A DNA stretch of 64,000 nucleotides from Litoribrevibacter euphylliae (GTDB lineage: Bacteria > Pseudomonadota > Gammaproteobacteria > Pseudomonadales > Litoribrevibacteraceae), in NCBI RefSeq assembly GCF_042646085.1, contig NZ_JBHRSZ010000002.1:558001-622000 (forward strand), in the 5' to 3' direction. This document shows positions 1 through 9,477 of this stretch, in pieces (position 1 is the stretch's first letter; the number at the start of each line of letters is the position of its first letter). The position numbers were made by a program, and so were the translations under genes. The notes beneath the pieces were generated by a model, which saw only the letters and a program-made list of their open reading frames with translations, ran no database searches and had not been told where the DNA came from.

Positions 1-141
1 TGTAATGTAGCTGTCTGGTTGAGCGACTTTATATGGGTCTAAACCCGCCCCACGGAAGATTTCTTCCATGGGAATATCATATTGACGTGCCAAACGAATA
101 AAAACAGGTGCTAGCGCCTGCGTGGACACGGTAGGTTGCAT
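1..141 (-). CDS. AraC-family transcriptional regulator, N-terminal fragment (cut by window edge)
   Basis: The minus strand is open from an ATG at 141 to the window edge, giving 47 residues. The fragment (STQALAPVFIRLARQYDIPM, then EEIFRGAGLDPYKV) has the look of the start of an Arabinose_bd-type AraC regulator, a short helix pair followed by an 'aGldp' turn. The regulator at 31846 begins with a comparable pattern. The DNA-binding C-terminus is outside the window, so the assignment rests on the N-terminus alone and the target is unknown. A purine-rich GTGGGGT lies just upstream of the start. Confidence 0.55.
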   Translation of the reverse strand, partial: MQPTVSTQALAPVFIRLARQYDIPMEEIFRGAGLDPYKVAQPDSYIT

Positions 142-282
142 TTCATACCCCACTAATATCTCTAGGCTGTCCCCGGCAGTGCATAAATCAAGTGTCCTAT
201 TATTAGTTATTCTGTATTTTTTATAATAGTTATGTTCGGACACTTACAGTAACCAGTCGTACATAATATTTTGATTATTAAC

Positions 283-309
283 AACTGGCTTTGTGAATAG
301 GCGCCAGTT
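283..309 (-). terminator. Possible terminator after der
   Basis: A 7-bp inverted repeat, AACTGGC (283-289) and GCCAGTT (303-309), begins at the der stop codon. On the minus strand the hairpin is followed by GTTGTTAATAATC, a weak T-rich run. It is plausible as the end of the der operon, but the tail is poor. Confidence 0.4.
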
Positions 310-1760
310 TACTTCCTTTTAACTGATTTTTTCTTGACCGGCTTCACCCTATTCGGATCTTTACGCTTCTGGTTCGGCGTTCGAGTATCTCGTTTATTCG
401 AGAATGGGTTATCACCCGTCTTGAATTCAAACGCCATCGGCGTACCCGTGATATTCAATACCCGACGAAACGTATTTTCTAAATATCTCTTATATGAGTT
501 AGGCAAAGCATTGGTCTGATTTCCATGAATCACAATTCTTGGTGGGTTAGAACCACCTTGGTGCGCATAGCGTAACTTGATCCGATGCCCTTTGACCACT
601 GGAGGCGTATGAACTTTTACCGAGTCTTCGAGAATCTGAGTAAGGTAGTTGGTCGTCCACTTACCCATTGCCGCATCATAAGCAGCTTCAATAGAACCGT
701 ACAAGTTACCAACGTTACTGCCGTGCAAAGCGGAAATAAAATGAATATCGGCATAATTAGTAAAGACCAGTCGACGTTCAATTTCTTTCTTAATATGAGA
801 CTTTTTGTCTTCGTTTAGACCATCCCACTTATTGATCGCAATAGTAAACGCACGCCCCGCATCAATTACGTAGCCCAAAAGATGTAAATCCTGTTCAACC
901 AAGCCTTCCTGGGCATCAATCACGAGAACAACAACATTTGCATCCTCAATCGCCTGCATGGTTTTAACAATAGAAAACTTCTCGACTGTCTCTTTAACAT
1001 TCTTTCTGCGCCGAACACCTGCTGTATCAATCAGAGTGTATTCCTTACCGTAACGCTCATAAGGAATATAGACAGAATCACGCGTTGTCCCTGGCATGTC
1101 GTAAACAACGACACGCTCTTCACCCAACAATCGGTTTACCAAGGTCGATTTACCAACATTAGGTCGACCTACCACACCAATCTTGATCCCTCGTGAATCA
1201 GGTTCAACATTTACACCTGGCTCATAGCTTTCCAGTTCGCCTTTGGCAACCAAACCACGACAGTAGCTATCCCAATATTCAAAAACCTCATCCATCAAAG
1301 ACTTGATGCCTCGATTCTGCGAAGCAGCAATTGGGAATGGCTCACCGGTAAGACCTAAGCCATAAAAGTCTGCCATGGCAGTTTCCGGGTCAATGCCATC
1401 TGTCTTGTTAACAACCAGCCATACCTGCTTTTCGGAGCTACGAAGGTATTTAACCATTTCTTCGTCACCGACGGTCATGCCAGCTTTACCGTCTACCAAA
1501 AACAGTACGATGTCAGACTCTTCAACAGCCAATAAAGACTGTTTCGCCATCTCCTGATCAATACCCTTTTCGTCACCGGCAATACCACCAGTATCAATCA
1601 CCATGAAACGACGGTCTGCCAGTTTTCCCTGACCATATTTACGATCTCGAGTTAAACCGGCAAAGTCTGCCACTAAAGCATCACGGCTTTTGGTTAAACG
1701 ATTAAAGAGGGTAGATTTACCCACATTTGGACGCCCTACCAGGGCAATCACTGGATCCAT
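309..1760 (-). CDS. der: Ribosome-assembly GTPase Der (EngA)
   Basis: Der is an essential double GTPase that acts in 50S subunit maturation. The 483-residue product shows two complete G domains. The first begins with the P-loop GRPNVGKST at residues 9-17, followed by DTGG and NKTD. The second repeats GRPNVGKST near residue 200, with DTAG and NKWD. A KH-like C-terminal domain follows and ends in a Lys/Arg-rich tail. Length and order are typical. It lies 12 nt downstream of bamB, as in many gammaproteobacteria, and is probably the last gene of the hisS-yfgM-bamB-der transcription unit. Confidence 0.98.
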   Translation of the reverse strand: MDPVIALVGRPNVGKSTLFNRLTKSRDALVADFAGLTRDRKYGQGKLADRRFMVIDTGGIAGDEKGIDQEMAKQSLLAVEESDIVLFLVDGKAGMTVGDEEMVKYLRSSEKQVWLVVNKTDGIDPETAMADFYGLGLTGEPFPIAASQNRGIKSLMDEVFEYWDSYCRGLVAKGELESYEPGVNVEPDSRGIKIGVVGRPNVGKSTLVNRLLGEERVVVYDMPGTTRDSVYIPYERYGKEYTLIDTAGVRRRKNVKETVEKFSIVKTMQAIEDANVVVLVIDAQEGLVEQDLHLLGYVIDAGRAFTIAINKWDGLNEDKKSHIKKEIERRLVFTNYADIHFISALHGSNVGNLYGSIEAAYDAAMGKWTTNYLTQILEDSVKVHTPPVVKGHRIKLRYAHQGGSNPPRIVIHGNQTNALPNSYKRYLENTFRRVLNITGTPMAFEFKTGDNPFSNKRDTRTPNQKRKDPNRVKPVKKKSVKRK

Positions 1761-1772
1761 TATCTTCTCCGA

Positions 1773-2933
1773 TCAGGACTCTTCCCGAATTTGTACAGCA
1801 GCCAGTGTTCCATCACTGGAGTAGATATAAAGAGTATCACCCACAACAATTGGTGGAGATAATAAGCCATCGCTATCGATTCGGATGCGCTCTGCAAACG
1901 TCCCCGACAGCTGAGATACAAAGTGTAGATAACCTTCAAAGTCACCAACAACGACGTAGTTACCAAGGGTTACAGGCCGGGTAAGACGACGATTCAACAA
2001 GCTGTCTTGTTTCCAGTTAACTGAACTGGATCTATCATCCAGCGCAACCAACTCACCGTTATCCAACGATAGATAAACTTGGCCAAAACCAAACGCAGGA
2101 CCAACCCACGAAGAAAATTCTTTCTGCCAGCGAACTCGACCAGAGTAAAGATCAATAGCACGCACAAAACCATTAAATCCAACGGCATACATGGTGTCTT
2201 GATCAAGAATAGGAGTGCCATCAACATCCGCAAGTTTCTCTAGATCAGACTTGCCACTTGGAATAGAAATACGTTTTTCCCAAAGACTGACACCAGATTC
2301 ATTATCCAAAGCCACTACTTTACCGTTAGCAAACGCCGCATAGGTAACTTTGTCATTAATGATCGGATCAGCAGTGCCTCTTAAACTCAGCAAAGGCAAA
2401 GTCGCATCGTAATGCCACTTTCGCTCTTTCATTTTGAGATCAAAGCCAAAGACGTGTCCATTTTGAGATTGCACAACCAGCAAATCATCTTGAATGGCAG
2501 GGCTCGACAATACCTCACTGGTTAATTGCTCTCTGAACACTTCAGAACCATCTTGGCCATTCAGTACAACCAAGAAACCATCTAAAGTACCAAAAGCAAC
2601 AAAGCCAGAACCTGCACCAACACCACCCGATACATCAAGATCGAAGCTTACGCTCCAAAGTCGATCCCCTGAGTGTCTGTTGTATGCATAACAGTCACCA
2701 TCGGCGTCACACACATAGATGGCATCGCCATCAACAGCCGGCTTCAATCGTAACCAGGATTCAGTACCGGCACCATCACCAGCCCAGCGATTCCAAACCT
2801 CATCTACACTAATAACAGGTGCAAAATCGACTAACTCAGCTGGTTGTGTGGCTTCATTTTCATCACTGGAACTACAACCCACCGTAGCAACTACAGCTGC
2901 CAACAGGGTTAATCGTTTAAATAGGGATAACAT
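1773..2933 (-). CDS. bamB: Outer-membrane assembly lipoprotein BamB
   Basis: BamB is the beta-propeller lipoprotein of the BAM complex, which folds outer-membrane proteins. The 386-residue protein starts with a lipoprotein signal whose lipobox ends at Cys20 (VATVGC-SSS). It continues as a series of PQQ-like blades with repeated motifs such as ALDNESGVSLWEK, AIDLYSGRVRWQK and ALDDRSSSVNWKQ. Its start touches the yfgM stop codon (2933), so the two genes are probably translationally coupled. Position between yfgM and der is the conserved gammaproteobacterial arrangement. Confidence 0.96.
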   Translation of the reverse strand: MLSLFKRLTLLAAVVATVGCSSSDENEATQPAELVDFAPVISVDEVWNRWAGDGAGTESWLRLKPAVDGDAIYVCDADGDCYAYNRHSGDRLWSVSFDLDVSGGVGAGSGFVAFGTLDGFLVVLNGQDGSEVFREQLTSEVLSSPAIQDDLLVVQSQNGHVFGFDLKMKERKWHYDATLPLLSLRGTADPIINDKVTYAAFANGKVVALDNESGVSLWEKRISIPSGKSDLEKLADVDGTPILDQDTMYAVGFNGFVRAIDLYSGRVRWQKEFSSWVGPAFGFGQVYLSLDNGELVALDDRSSSVNWKQDSLLNRRLTRPVTLGNYVVVGDFEGYLHFVSQLSGTFAERIRIDSDGLLSPPIVVGDTLYIYSSDGTLAAVQIREES

Positions 2934-3607
2934 TAATTAATGGTCTCAGCTGAAACTACGTCATTAAGATCGTTGCGTTTTAATTCAAGCAAATCGATTG
3001 GCATTCCCGCCATACCCGCTTGAGCAATGGCCTTGTCATAAGTATTGCGTGCATCTTCACGCTGACCTTTAGCCAATAAAATGTCCCCTCTTAATTCAAG
3101 GGTTCTGGCCGCAAATGCACCTTCAGCCGTTTCAGGCAAAAGCGCTAAAGCATCATCCGATTTTTCTTGAGCATAAAGAACCTGGGCAAGACGAACATTT
3201 GTCAGAGCCTTTAACTCTGGAGACGTAGCTTTTGTATTAGCCGTCTTTAAGTGTTCTTCAGCTAAAGCAAAGTCCTTTGTCTCAACAGCAAGTTTTGCCA
3301 TGATCAGGTCAGCGTATACGGCATAGGCAGTATCACCGTGCTCATCACGTAGCTTAGTCGCCATCTCGAATACTTTGCTACGCTCTTCTTCAGAGGCATC
3401 ATCAGGCAATGCCACTTGCTCTTCCAGTAAATTTTGGAATTGAGCAGACACTGCTTCAGCTTCTGCTTGGGTATTTTTTTGAAATTGATCCCAACCAAAT
3501 ACGGCAGCAACACCAAGCACAACAGCACCGATCAGGCTCTTTCCGTTTTCATCCCACCAGCGTTTGATTTTCTCTTCTGTGTCATGTTCAAACTGATCGT
3601 AATCCAC
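2933..3607 (-). CDS. yfgM: YfgM-like membrane-anchored TPR protein
   Basis: YfgM family proteins are inner-membrane-anchored periplasmic TPR proteins. In E. coli YfgM associates with the SecYEG ancillary chaperone PpiD. This 224-residue protein has a cytoplasmic N-terminus (DYDQFEHDTEEKIKRWWDEN), one membrane helix at about residues 24-43, and a TPR-like helical repeat region to the end. The N-terminal 'W(W/F)(D/K)ENGK' block is typical of the family. It sits between hisS and bamB, overlapping the bamB start by one base. Confidence 0.93.
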   Translation of the reverse strand: MDYDQFEHDTEEKIKRWWDENGKSLIGAVVLGVAAVFGWDQFQKNTQAEAEAVSAQFQNLLEEQVALPDDASEEERSKVFEMATKLRDEHGDTAYAVYADLIMAKLAVETKDFALAEEHLKTANTKATSPELKALTNVRLAQVLYAQEKSDDALALLPETAEGAFAARTLELRGDILLAKGQREDARNTYDKAIAQAGMAGMPIDLLELKRNDLNDVVSAETIN

Positions 3608-3698
3608 TTGTACTTACTCCTAAATTCCTTAAATGCGCTTCCTTTATTCAGGAAATCACTCGTTATCTTATTGTTCTTAATTAAACGCGAGCGTCTGT

Positions 3699-4970
3699 TT
3701 ACAGGTTCTCTTTAAAGTACTGAGTTAACTCTGAAAACGCTACTGACGTTTGTTCACCTTCTTGTAGATTTTTAACCGCTGCCATTTGTTGTTCAATCTC
3801 TTGATCACCCAAAATGATGGCAAACTTAGCACCACTGTTACCGGCCTTCTTCATTTGGCTTTTAAAGCTGCCACCACCGCAGTGCAATTGAATTCTAAGA
3901 TTCTCAGCCTGATCTCGTAATTGCTCAGCTAAAATCATGGCTTCTTGCGCAGCTGCATCCCCCATACTGGTGATGTAAACATCCAGAGTTTGCTTAACTG
4001 ATTCAGGCACAACATTTAACGTTTCCAGCAACAGCACCAAGCGTTCAACGCCCATAGCAAAACCAACGGCTGGAGTCGCTCGACCACCTAATTGCTCAAC
4101 CAAGCCATCATAACGACCACCGGCACAAACCGTTCCTTGCGCACCCAGAGAAGTCGTTACCCATTCGAATACCGTTTTACAATAGTAATCTAGACCTCGA
4201 ACCAACGTCGGGTTAACCACATAGTTCACGCCTGCTTTATCCAAACGCGCCAACAGCTCTTCAAAGTGAGCTTTAGACTCGTCATCGATGTGATCCATTA
4301 AGCTCGGTGCATCTTTAAGGATTTCCTGAGTCTCGGGAGACTTACTATCCAAAACACGCAAAGGATTAGTTTCAAGGCGTCTCTGGCTATCAGCATCCAG
4401 CTTCTCAAAGTGCTCTTTTAGATACGCTACAAGTGCCGTTTTATACTCAGCGCGAGCCTCATTAGAGGCCAACGTATTAACCTGAAGCTCCAACTCATCC
4501 AAGATACCAAACTCTTTCCAAAGTCGAGCACTAATTAAAATCACTTCAGCGTCAATATCAGGACCATTCATTCCGAATGTTTCGACACCCACTTGATGAA
4601 ACTGACGATAACGCCCCTTTTGTGGTTTCTCATACCGGAACATAGGCCCTGTATACCAAAGACGTTGCGTTTGGTTATACAGCAAACCATGCTCTTCGGC
4701 AGCACGAACACAACCGGCCGTTCCCTCTGGGCGTAAAGTGAGACTTTCACCGTTTCTATCGTCAAAGGTATACATCTCTTTTTCAACGATATCTGTAACT
4801 TCACCGATGGAGCGTTTAAATAAATCGGTTTGCTCAACAATCGGCATTCGGATTTGTTGGTAACCGTATGTGTTTAAAACCGATTTAATAGTGTCTTCAA
4901 AATACAACCAAACAGGCGTCTGATCAGGCAGAATATCATTCATGCCTCTAATGGCTTTAATGCGTGCCAA
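3699..4970 (-). CDS. hisS: Histidyl-tRNA synthetase
   Basis: HisS charges tRNA-His with histidine. The class II core is recognisable: AIRGMNDILP at the N-terminus, motif 2 around FRYEKPQKGRYRQFHQVG, the histidine signature GLDYYCKTVFE, motif 3 at AVGFAMGVERL, and a C-terminal anticodon-binding domain. I place the start at the TTG at 4970, giving 423 aa beginning ARIKAIRG. The longer frame from 4985 (also TTG) contains the ribosome-binding site AGAGAGG (4976-4982) inside it, and homologues begin close to IxAIRGMND. The order ispG-hisS-yfgM-bamB-der is conserved. Confidence 0.96.
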   Translation of the reverse strand: MARIKAIRGMNDILPDQTPVWLYFEDTIKSVLNTYGYQQIRMPIVEQTDLFKRSIGEVTDIVEKEMYTFDDRNGESLTLRPEGTAGCVRAAEEHGLLYNQTQRLWYTGPMFRYEKPQKGRYRQFHQVGVETFGMNGPDIDAEVILISARLWKEFGILDELELQVNTLASNEARAEYKTALVAYLKEHFEKLDADSQRRLETNPLRVLDSKSPETQEILKDAPSLMDHIDDESKAHFEELLARLDKAGVNYVVNPTLVRGLDYYCKTVFEWVTTSLGAQGTVCAGGRYDGLVEQLGGRATPAVGFAMGVERLVLLLETLNVVPESVKQTLDVYITSMGDAAAQEAMILAEQLRDQAENLRIQLHCGGGSFKSQMKKAGNSGAKFAIILGDQEIEQQMAAVKNLQEGEQTSVAFSELTQYFKENL

Positions 4971-5058
4971 AACTACCTCTCTCAACTGGACTGATAAAAA
5001 CCATTCCAGACATAAGCAAAAATTTAAAACGAAATAGAAGTGAGTCGATACCCACCAC

Positions 5059-6177
5059 TTAAGATTTTACGATAACGTCCTCTAGCTCTTTTTGTTTAAG
5101 AGCCGCTTTTTCTCTGATCATGCGTTCCATGTCGTCAACCAGAGTCTCATTCTGTAAGCGTTCATGAGGTTTACCATCAATATATACACGATTTGCTGTC
5201 GCACCGCCGGTCAAGCCCACATCGGCTTCTTTTGCTTCACCCGGACCATTCACAATGCAACCAATCACTGCTACATCCATAGGGACAACAATGTCCTCTA
5301 AACGGGTTTCCAGCTCATTCATGGTATTAATAACATCGTAGGTTTGGCGAGAACAGCTAGGGCAAGCAATAAAGTTAATGCCTCGCGTTCTCAACTTCAA
5401 AGACTTGAGAATGTCATAGCCAACTTTAATTTCATTAACCGGATCAGAAGCCAATGACACGCGAATGGTGTCACCAATGCCATCCATCAACAGAATACCA
5501 AGTCCTACTGCCGACTTAACGGTTCCATTTCGGAACCCTCCAGCTTCTGTAATTCCAAGATGTAAAGGTTGCTCAATTTGCCCCGCAATCTTGCGGTATG
5601 CGTCCACCGTCATAAACACTTCAGAGGCTTTCAAGCTAACTTTAAAATTTTGAAAGTCTAGCTTGTCAAGAATATCAATATGTCGAAATGCAGATTCGAC
5701 CAAAGCGTCTGCAGTTGGCTCGCCATATTTTTGCTGAAGATCTTTTTCTAACGAACCGGCATTAACACCGATACGAATCGGAATATTCTTATCTTTCGCG
5801 CAATCAACTACCTGACGCACACGATCTGCCCGACCAATATTACCAGGATTGATACGTAAACAATCAACGCCCAATTCCATCACACGAAGTGCAATTTTGT
5901 AATCAAAGTGGATATCAGAAACCAGTGGAACATTTACCTGCTCACGAATCTGAGCAAAGGCATCAGTCGCTTCCATACTAGGTACCGACACTCGAACAAT
6001 GTCGGCACCGGCATCTTCAAGCGCTTTAATCTGTGCAACCGTTGCAGCAACGTCGGTGGTTTCCGTATTCGTCATACTTTGAACAGCAATAGGCGCATCA
6101 CCACCAACGGGAACATCACCGACCATAACTTGACGTGACTTACGACGTTTAATTGGGGACTCAGGATTTTTATTCAT
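5059..6177 (-). CDS. ispG: 4-hydroxy-3-methylbut-2-en-1-yl diphosphate synthase IspG (GcpE)
   Basis: IspG is the [4Fe-4S] enzyme of the MEP isoprenoid pathway that converts methylerythritol cyclodiphosphate to HMBPP. The 372-residue protein has the N-terminal TIM-barrel (VQSMTNTETTD, LVSDIHFDYKIAL, RINPGNIG) and the C-terminal cluster-binding module with CPSCSRQ and CIVNGPGEAKEADVG, which supplies the three Cys and one Glu ligands. Length is typical of bacterial IspG. It lies between rodZ and hisS, as in E. coli, and depends on the Fe-S assembly operon found later in this window. Confidence 0.98.
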   Translation of the reverse strand: MNKNPESPIKRRKSRQVMVGDVPVGGDAPIAVQSMTNTETTDVAATVAQIKALEDAGADIVRVSVPSMEATDAFAQIREQVNVPLVSDIHFDYKIALRVMELGVDCLRINPGNIGRADRVRQVVDCAKDKNIPIRIGVNAGSLEKDLQQKYGEPTADALVESAFRHIDILDKLDFQNFKVSLKASEVFMTVDAYRKIAGQIEQPLHLGITEAGGFRNGTVKSAVGLGILLMDGIGDTIRVSLASDPVNEIKVGYDILKSLKLRTRGINFIACPSCSRQTYDVINTMNELETRLEDIVVPMDVAVIGCIVNGPGEAKEADVGLTGGATANRVYIDGKPHERLQNETLVDDMERMIREKAALKQKELEDVIVKS

Positions 6178-6242
6178 GTACTCAAACTACTTAATAACTT
6201 TGATCTCAGCTCAGGGATGCTCATTCAAGCATTGCCCCCTGA

Positions 6243-7187
6243 TTAACCGCCTACTTTAAAACGCGCAGACTTACGTTCGAAATAAGGTGATAAGTCTACT
6301 GATTGGCCTTGGAACATCAGCTCAACAGCTGTAGTGTCTCCCAAAGTAATAGTAAACGGTGGTATACCTTCTACGCTCGAAGTATCGCCTGCCGACTTAG
6401 TTCTTTCCGCTAACTTAGCACCAGTAGAGTCAACCACTTGATACCAACAATCACCCGTGAAGGTAAAGGAAAGCTCCTCTTTAACATCGGCTAATACTTG
6501 CTCTTCAGCCTGTAAATCTTCTGAATCAGCTTCAATCTCAGACACACTTTCCAGCATGTCCTGTTCCGGCTGTTCATTCACCGACATCTCTTCTGTCACT
6601 TCCGACTCATCGGAAGTAACTGGATCAGAAGGTTGCTCTTCATCTAACCGGGATTCTGGAGTTGTTTCTTCCACTACGTCCAGCGAAGAGTTTGCTTCAA
6701 CAGACTGTACATTTTCAGCCTCTGAAGAACTTATTTCCGGCTCTGTAGCAGTTGAAGTGCTGTCACTCTGACTGTTCTTGCCCTCTTCCATGCCCAAACC
6801 AATCACAACTGCAATTACTACTAGAATTACAATCGCCAAGCCTAAAATCGGTAATTTATTCGATCCAGAACTCTTCTGCCGCTGAGATGCTTCTAATGCT
6901 TCAGCTTCTCTTGCCGAATTCTGTTGTTCTATATAGATGCGAACTAATTCTTCACCATTCAAACCCACGATATCGGCATAATTCCTAAGATACCCGCGGA
7001 TAAAAGTATCACCCGGCAATGTCTCGTATTGCCCGGCTTCCAACGCTTTAATGTACCCTTCCGTCAAACACAAACGAGCAGCAACCATATCAGTAGTCAT
7101 GCCCTGTTCTGATCTGGCGGACGCCAGAATTTTACCGACAGGTAAACTACTTTTATGACCCACTTCATGTAATGACTGATCCGTCAT
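6243..7187 (-). CDS. rodZ: Cytoskeletal protein RodZ
   Basis: RodZ links the MreB cytoskeleton to the membrane and supports rod shape. The 314-residue product has an N-terminal HTH_25 domain (LASARSEQGMTTDMVAARLC, residues about 20-85), a Lys-flanked region and a membrane helix at about 112-133. A long acidic Ser/Glu/Asp-rich periplasmic linker follows (about 140-235), then the C-terminal beta domain (DUF4115), starting near LSFTFTGDCWYQVVDSTG. The arrangement is that of E. coli RodZ. It follows pilF by 18 nt and precedes ispG. Confidence 0.95.
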   Translation of the reverse strand: MTDQSLHEVGHKSSLPVGKILASARSEQGMTTDMVAARLCLTEGYIKALEAGQYETLPGDTFIRGYLRNYADIVGLNGEELVRIYIEQQNSAREAEALEASQRQKSSGSNKLPILGLAIVILVVIAVVIGLGMEEGKNSQSDSTSTATEPEISSSEAENVQSVEANSSLDVVEETTPESRLDEEQPSDPVTSDESEVTEEMSVNEQPEQDMLESVSEIEADSEDLQAEEQVLADVKEELSFTFTGDCWYQVVDSTGAKLAERTKSAGDTSSVEGIPPFTITLGDTTAVELMFQGQSVDLSPYFERKSARFKVGG

Positions 7188-7205
7188 ATCTTGCTGTCCT
7201 TATTT

Positions 7206-8021
7206 TTATAGACTTCCGGAGTTCTGAAACGCATTCTGCTTTAATACTTCAGAGTATTCCGGCGAGTTAGGGTAAAGCTTAGCGAGTAACTGTACATATC
7301 TTGCCGCAAGTTCATTACGTTTTGCGCCTTTTTGAATTTGATAACCCAGCAACAAAGTTCTAGGGGTATAGTTGTTAACAGACCCTAAATTCCTTTCATA
7401 GTTTCTGAAATAACGTGCCGCAAAACGATAATCTTGTTCAGCGTAACTGATACGCGCTAAATGAATATAAGGTTTGGTTTGCTTAGGATTAATCACTGAA
7501 GACTTTTCAAAGGCCGATCGAGCACGATCCGTTTTTTTCAGTTTCAAAGCACACAGACCAAGATTCAAATTGGCCGCTGCAAGATTTTCATACAATTTAT
7601 CATCAACCACTTTTTCAAATTGGCTCAGTGCCTCGTCATAGCGGCCTTTCGAATAAAGAAACACACCATATAGCTCTTTTCCACGCGTATATTTAGGGTC
7701 TGTCTTTATTGCATTTTTATAGTATTTCTCTGCTTCAACAGGCTCACCTTCTTTATCCAACGCCAACGCCAACGCTGACATTGCAGGAGCATGATTCGGT
7801 TGAATTTGCAGAACTTCCGTTGCTTTTAGTTTCGCAGGCTCGGTATGACCACGCTGCAGATGCAAAAAAGCAGCCTTAACACGGAAGTCGATATTCTTTT
7901 CAATGTCCTTCTTTTCAGTGAAACGACTATGAGTTTCAACAACCGTACACCCAGAAACCAAAGCGATTAGCCCCAACAGAACCCCAAACACCAAAGTACG
8001 ACTGTTAATATTAAAATTCAT
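7206..8021 (-). CDS. pilF: Type IV pilus biogenesis lipoprotein PilF (PilW)
   Basis: PilF/PilW is the outer-membrane lipoprotein 'pilotin' for the PilQ secretin. The 271-residue protein has a lipoprotein signal with Cys25 in VSGCT, then tandem TPR motifs (for example AMSALALALDKEGEPVEAEK and AAANLNLGLCALKLKKTDRA). It sits between rlmN and rodZ, the standard place of pilF/pilW in gammaproteobacteria. No other pilus genes lie in the window. A PilF function is inferred from synteny plus the TPR lipoprotein architecture. Confidence 0.92.
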   Translation of the reverse strand: MNFNINSRTLVFGVLLGLIALVSGCTVVETHSRFTEKKDIEKNIDFRVKAAFLHLQRGHTEPAKLKATEVLQIQPNHAPAMSALALALDKEGEPVEAEKYYKNAIKTDPKYTRGKELYGVFLYSKGRYDEALSQFEKVVDDKLYENLAAANLNLGLCALKLKKTDRARSAFEKSSVINPKQTKPYIHLARISYAEQDYRFAARYFRNYERNLGSVNNYTPRTLLLGYQIQKGAKRNELAARYVQLLAKLYPNSPEYSEVLKQNAFQNSGSL

Positions 8022-8168
8022 TGCCTTGATACGTTCCCTTTAATGATTAACCACAACAACGATACAGTTTAAATGCTAGTTGACTGCACTTGCTAGTCAA
8101 AGTCTGCATCAATTCCACTTTTCCTTGTAAATTTCTCTACTTCTCTTGCTTTACATACAAAGCAGCTC

Positions 8169-9326
8169 TTACTGAGCTGCCTGAGCGTATTTAGCACTTC
8201 GACGAGTTCTATCTTCCACTTGACCGACTAATTGACCACATGCGGCATCAATATCATCACCACGCGTTGAACGCACTGTAGTTACGATACCAACCGAGTT
8301 TAAGTAATTATGAAATTGACTAACAGCCTCTTGCTTCGAGCGCTGGTACCCTGAATTTGGGAACGGATTAAATGGAATCAAATTCACCTTACAAGAAATA
8401 CGACGTAATACTTTAGCAAGCTGTTTAGCATGGGCAAGGGTATCATTTACACCATCCATCATAGTGTATTCAATGGTGATGCCTCGCTTGTCATCACATT
8501 TATCCAAGTATTCTTGGCAAGCATCCAACAATACAGAGATAGGATACTTCTTATTGATCGGCACCAATTCGTTACGTAACTCATCGTTCGGCGCATGCAG
8601 AGAAATGGCCAGAGAAACATCGGTACGATCTCCCAACTCTTTTAAAGCAGGAACAACACCAGACGTGCTCAGTGTAACTCGACGTTTTGATAAACCGTAG
8701 GCATTGTCTTCCATCATCAATGACATGGAATCGACAACATTTTCAAAATTCAATAACGGCTCGCCCATGCCCATCATCACAACGTTTGATACGGGACGAG
8801 GATTAGATGGATCTCGATCACCAAATGACTTACACGCAATCCATAGTTGACCGATAATTTCAGACGCACTCAAATTACGCTGAAAACCTTGCTTCCCGGT
8901 TGAACAAAAACTGCAATCTAAAGAACAACCTACTTGTGAAGAGACACAAAGTGTATTTCGACCTTCCGCCGGAATTAATACCGTCTCGATACAACTGCCG
9001 CCTTCAACACGAATCACCCACTTACGGGTACCGTCATCTGCAAAGTTATGATAAACGACTTCTGGCGGTCTGATTTCAGACACTTTTTCTAGCTTAGCTT
9101 TTAGTGCTTTCCCAACGTTGGTCATATCATCGAAATTATCAATACCGTATTGGTGAATCCACTTCATCACCTGAACCGCGCGAAATTTCTTTTCTCCGAT
9201 GCTTTCAAAAAACTCGATCATTTTATCGAGTGAAAGCCCTAACAGATTTACTTTTTGGAGGGATGACTGGCTATCGGTAGTGATAACTTGGGATGTAGTG
9301 TCTTGACTAGCAGGAGCGGAACTCAT
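8169..9326 (-). CDS. rlmN: Dual-specificity 23S rRNA/tRNA adenine-C2 methyltransferase RlmN
   Basis: RlmN is a radical-SAM enzyme that methylates A2503 of 23S rRNA and A37 of several tRNAs. In 385 residues it shows the N-terminal helical domain (NLLGLSLDKMIEFFESIGEK), the CxxxCxxC cluster motif as CSLDCSFCSTG, the GMGEPLLN segment, and the conserved C-terminal Cys in DDIDAACGQL that forms the methyl-Cys/RNA intermediates. A purine-rich AAAGGTGAG lies upstream of the ATG. The first roughly 25 residues (Ser/Thr/Gln-rich) are longer than usual and may be non-conserved. It lies between ndk and pilF as in E. coli. Confidence 0.97.
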   Translation of the reverse strand: MSSAPASQDTTSQVITTDSQSSLQKVNLLGLSLDKMIEFFESIGEKKFRAVQVMKWIHQYGIDNFDDMTNVGKALKAKLEKVSEIRPPEVVYHNFADDGTRKWVIRVEGGSCIETVLIPAEGRNTLCVSSQVGCSLDCSFCSTGKQGFQRNLSASEIIGQLWIACKSFGDRDPSNPRPVSNVVMMGMGEPLLNFENVVDSMSLMMEDNAYGLSKRRVTLSTSGVVPALKELGDRTDVSLAISLHAPNDELRNELVPINKKYPISVLLDACQEYLDKCDDKRGITIEYTMMDGVNDTLAHAKQLAKVLRRISCKVNLIPFNPFPNSGYQRSKQEAVSQFHNYLNSVGIVTTVRSTRGDDIDAACGQLVGQVEDRTRRSAKYAQAAQ

Positions 9327-9430
9327 GATGACTCACCTTTAATCCAGGATTTACGGTCGATAAATCGATTGTAAAACGAGAAAACTATTAATTTGATGCG
9401 TTTCAAATACGCATTATCCAGAAAGCACAA

Positions 9431-9455
9431 AGCCGAAGCAACCAGGGCCTCGGCT
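9431..9455 (-). terminator. Probable terminator after ndk
   Basis: AGCCGA (9431-9436) pairs with TCGGCT (9450-9455), with further inner GC pairs. On the minus strand the hairpin lies just downstream of the ndk stop and is followed by TTTGTGCTTTC, a moderate T-rich tail. Confidence 0.55.
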
Positions 9456-9477
9456 TAATGTACGCAAAAGCTAAAAC

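Noticed and set aside
142..308. Possible small gene between der and the AraC fragment
   Set aside because: No open frame with a ribosome-binding site was found; the stretch is A+T-rich and best explained as terminator plus promoter DNA.
3699..4985. hisS start at 4985
   Set aside because: That extension contains the AGAGAGG ribosome-binding site for the TTG at 4970 and adds residues not expected in HisS.
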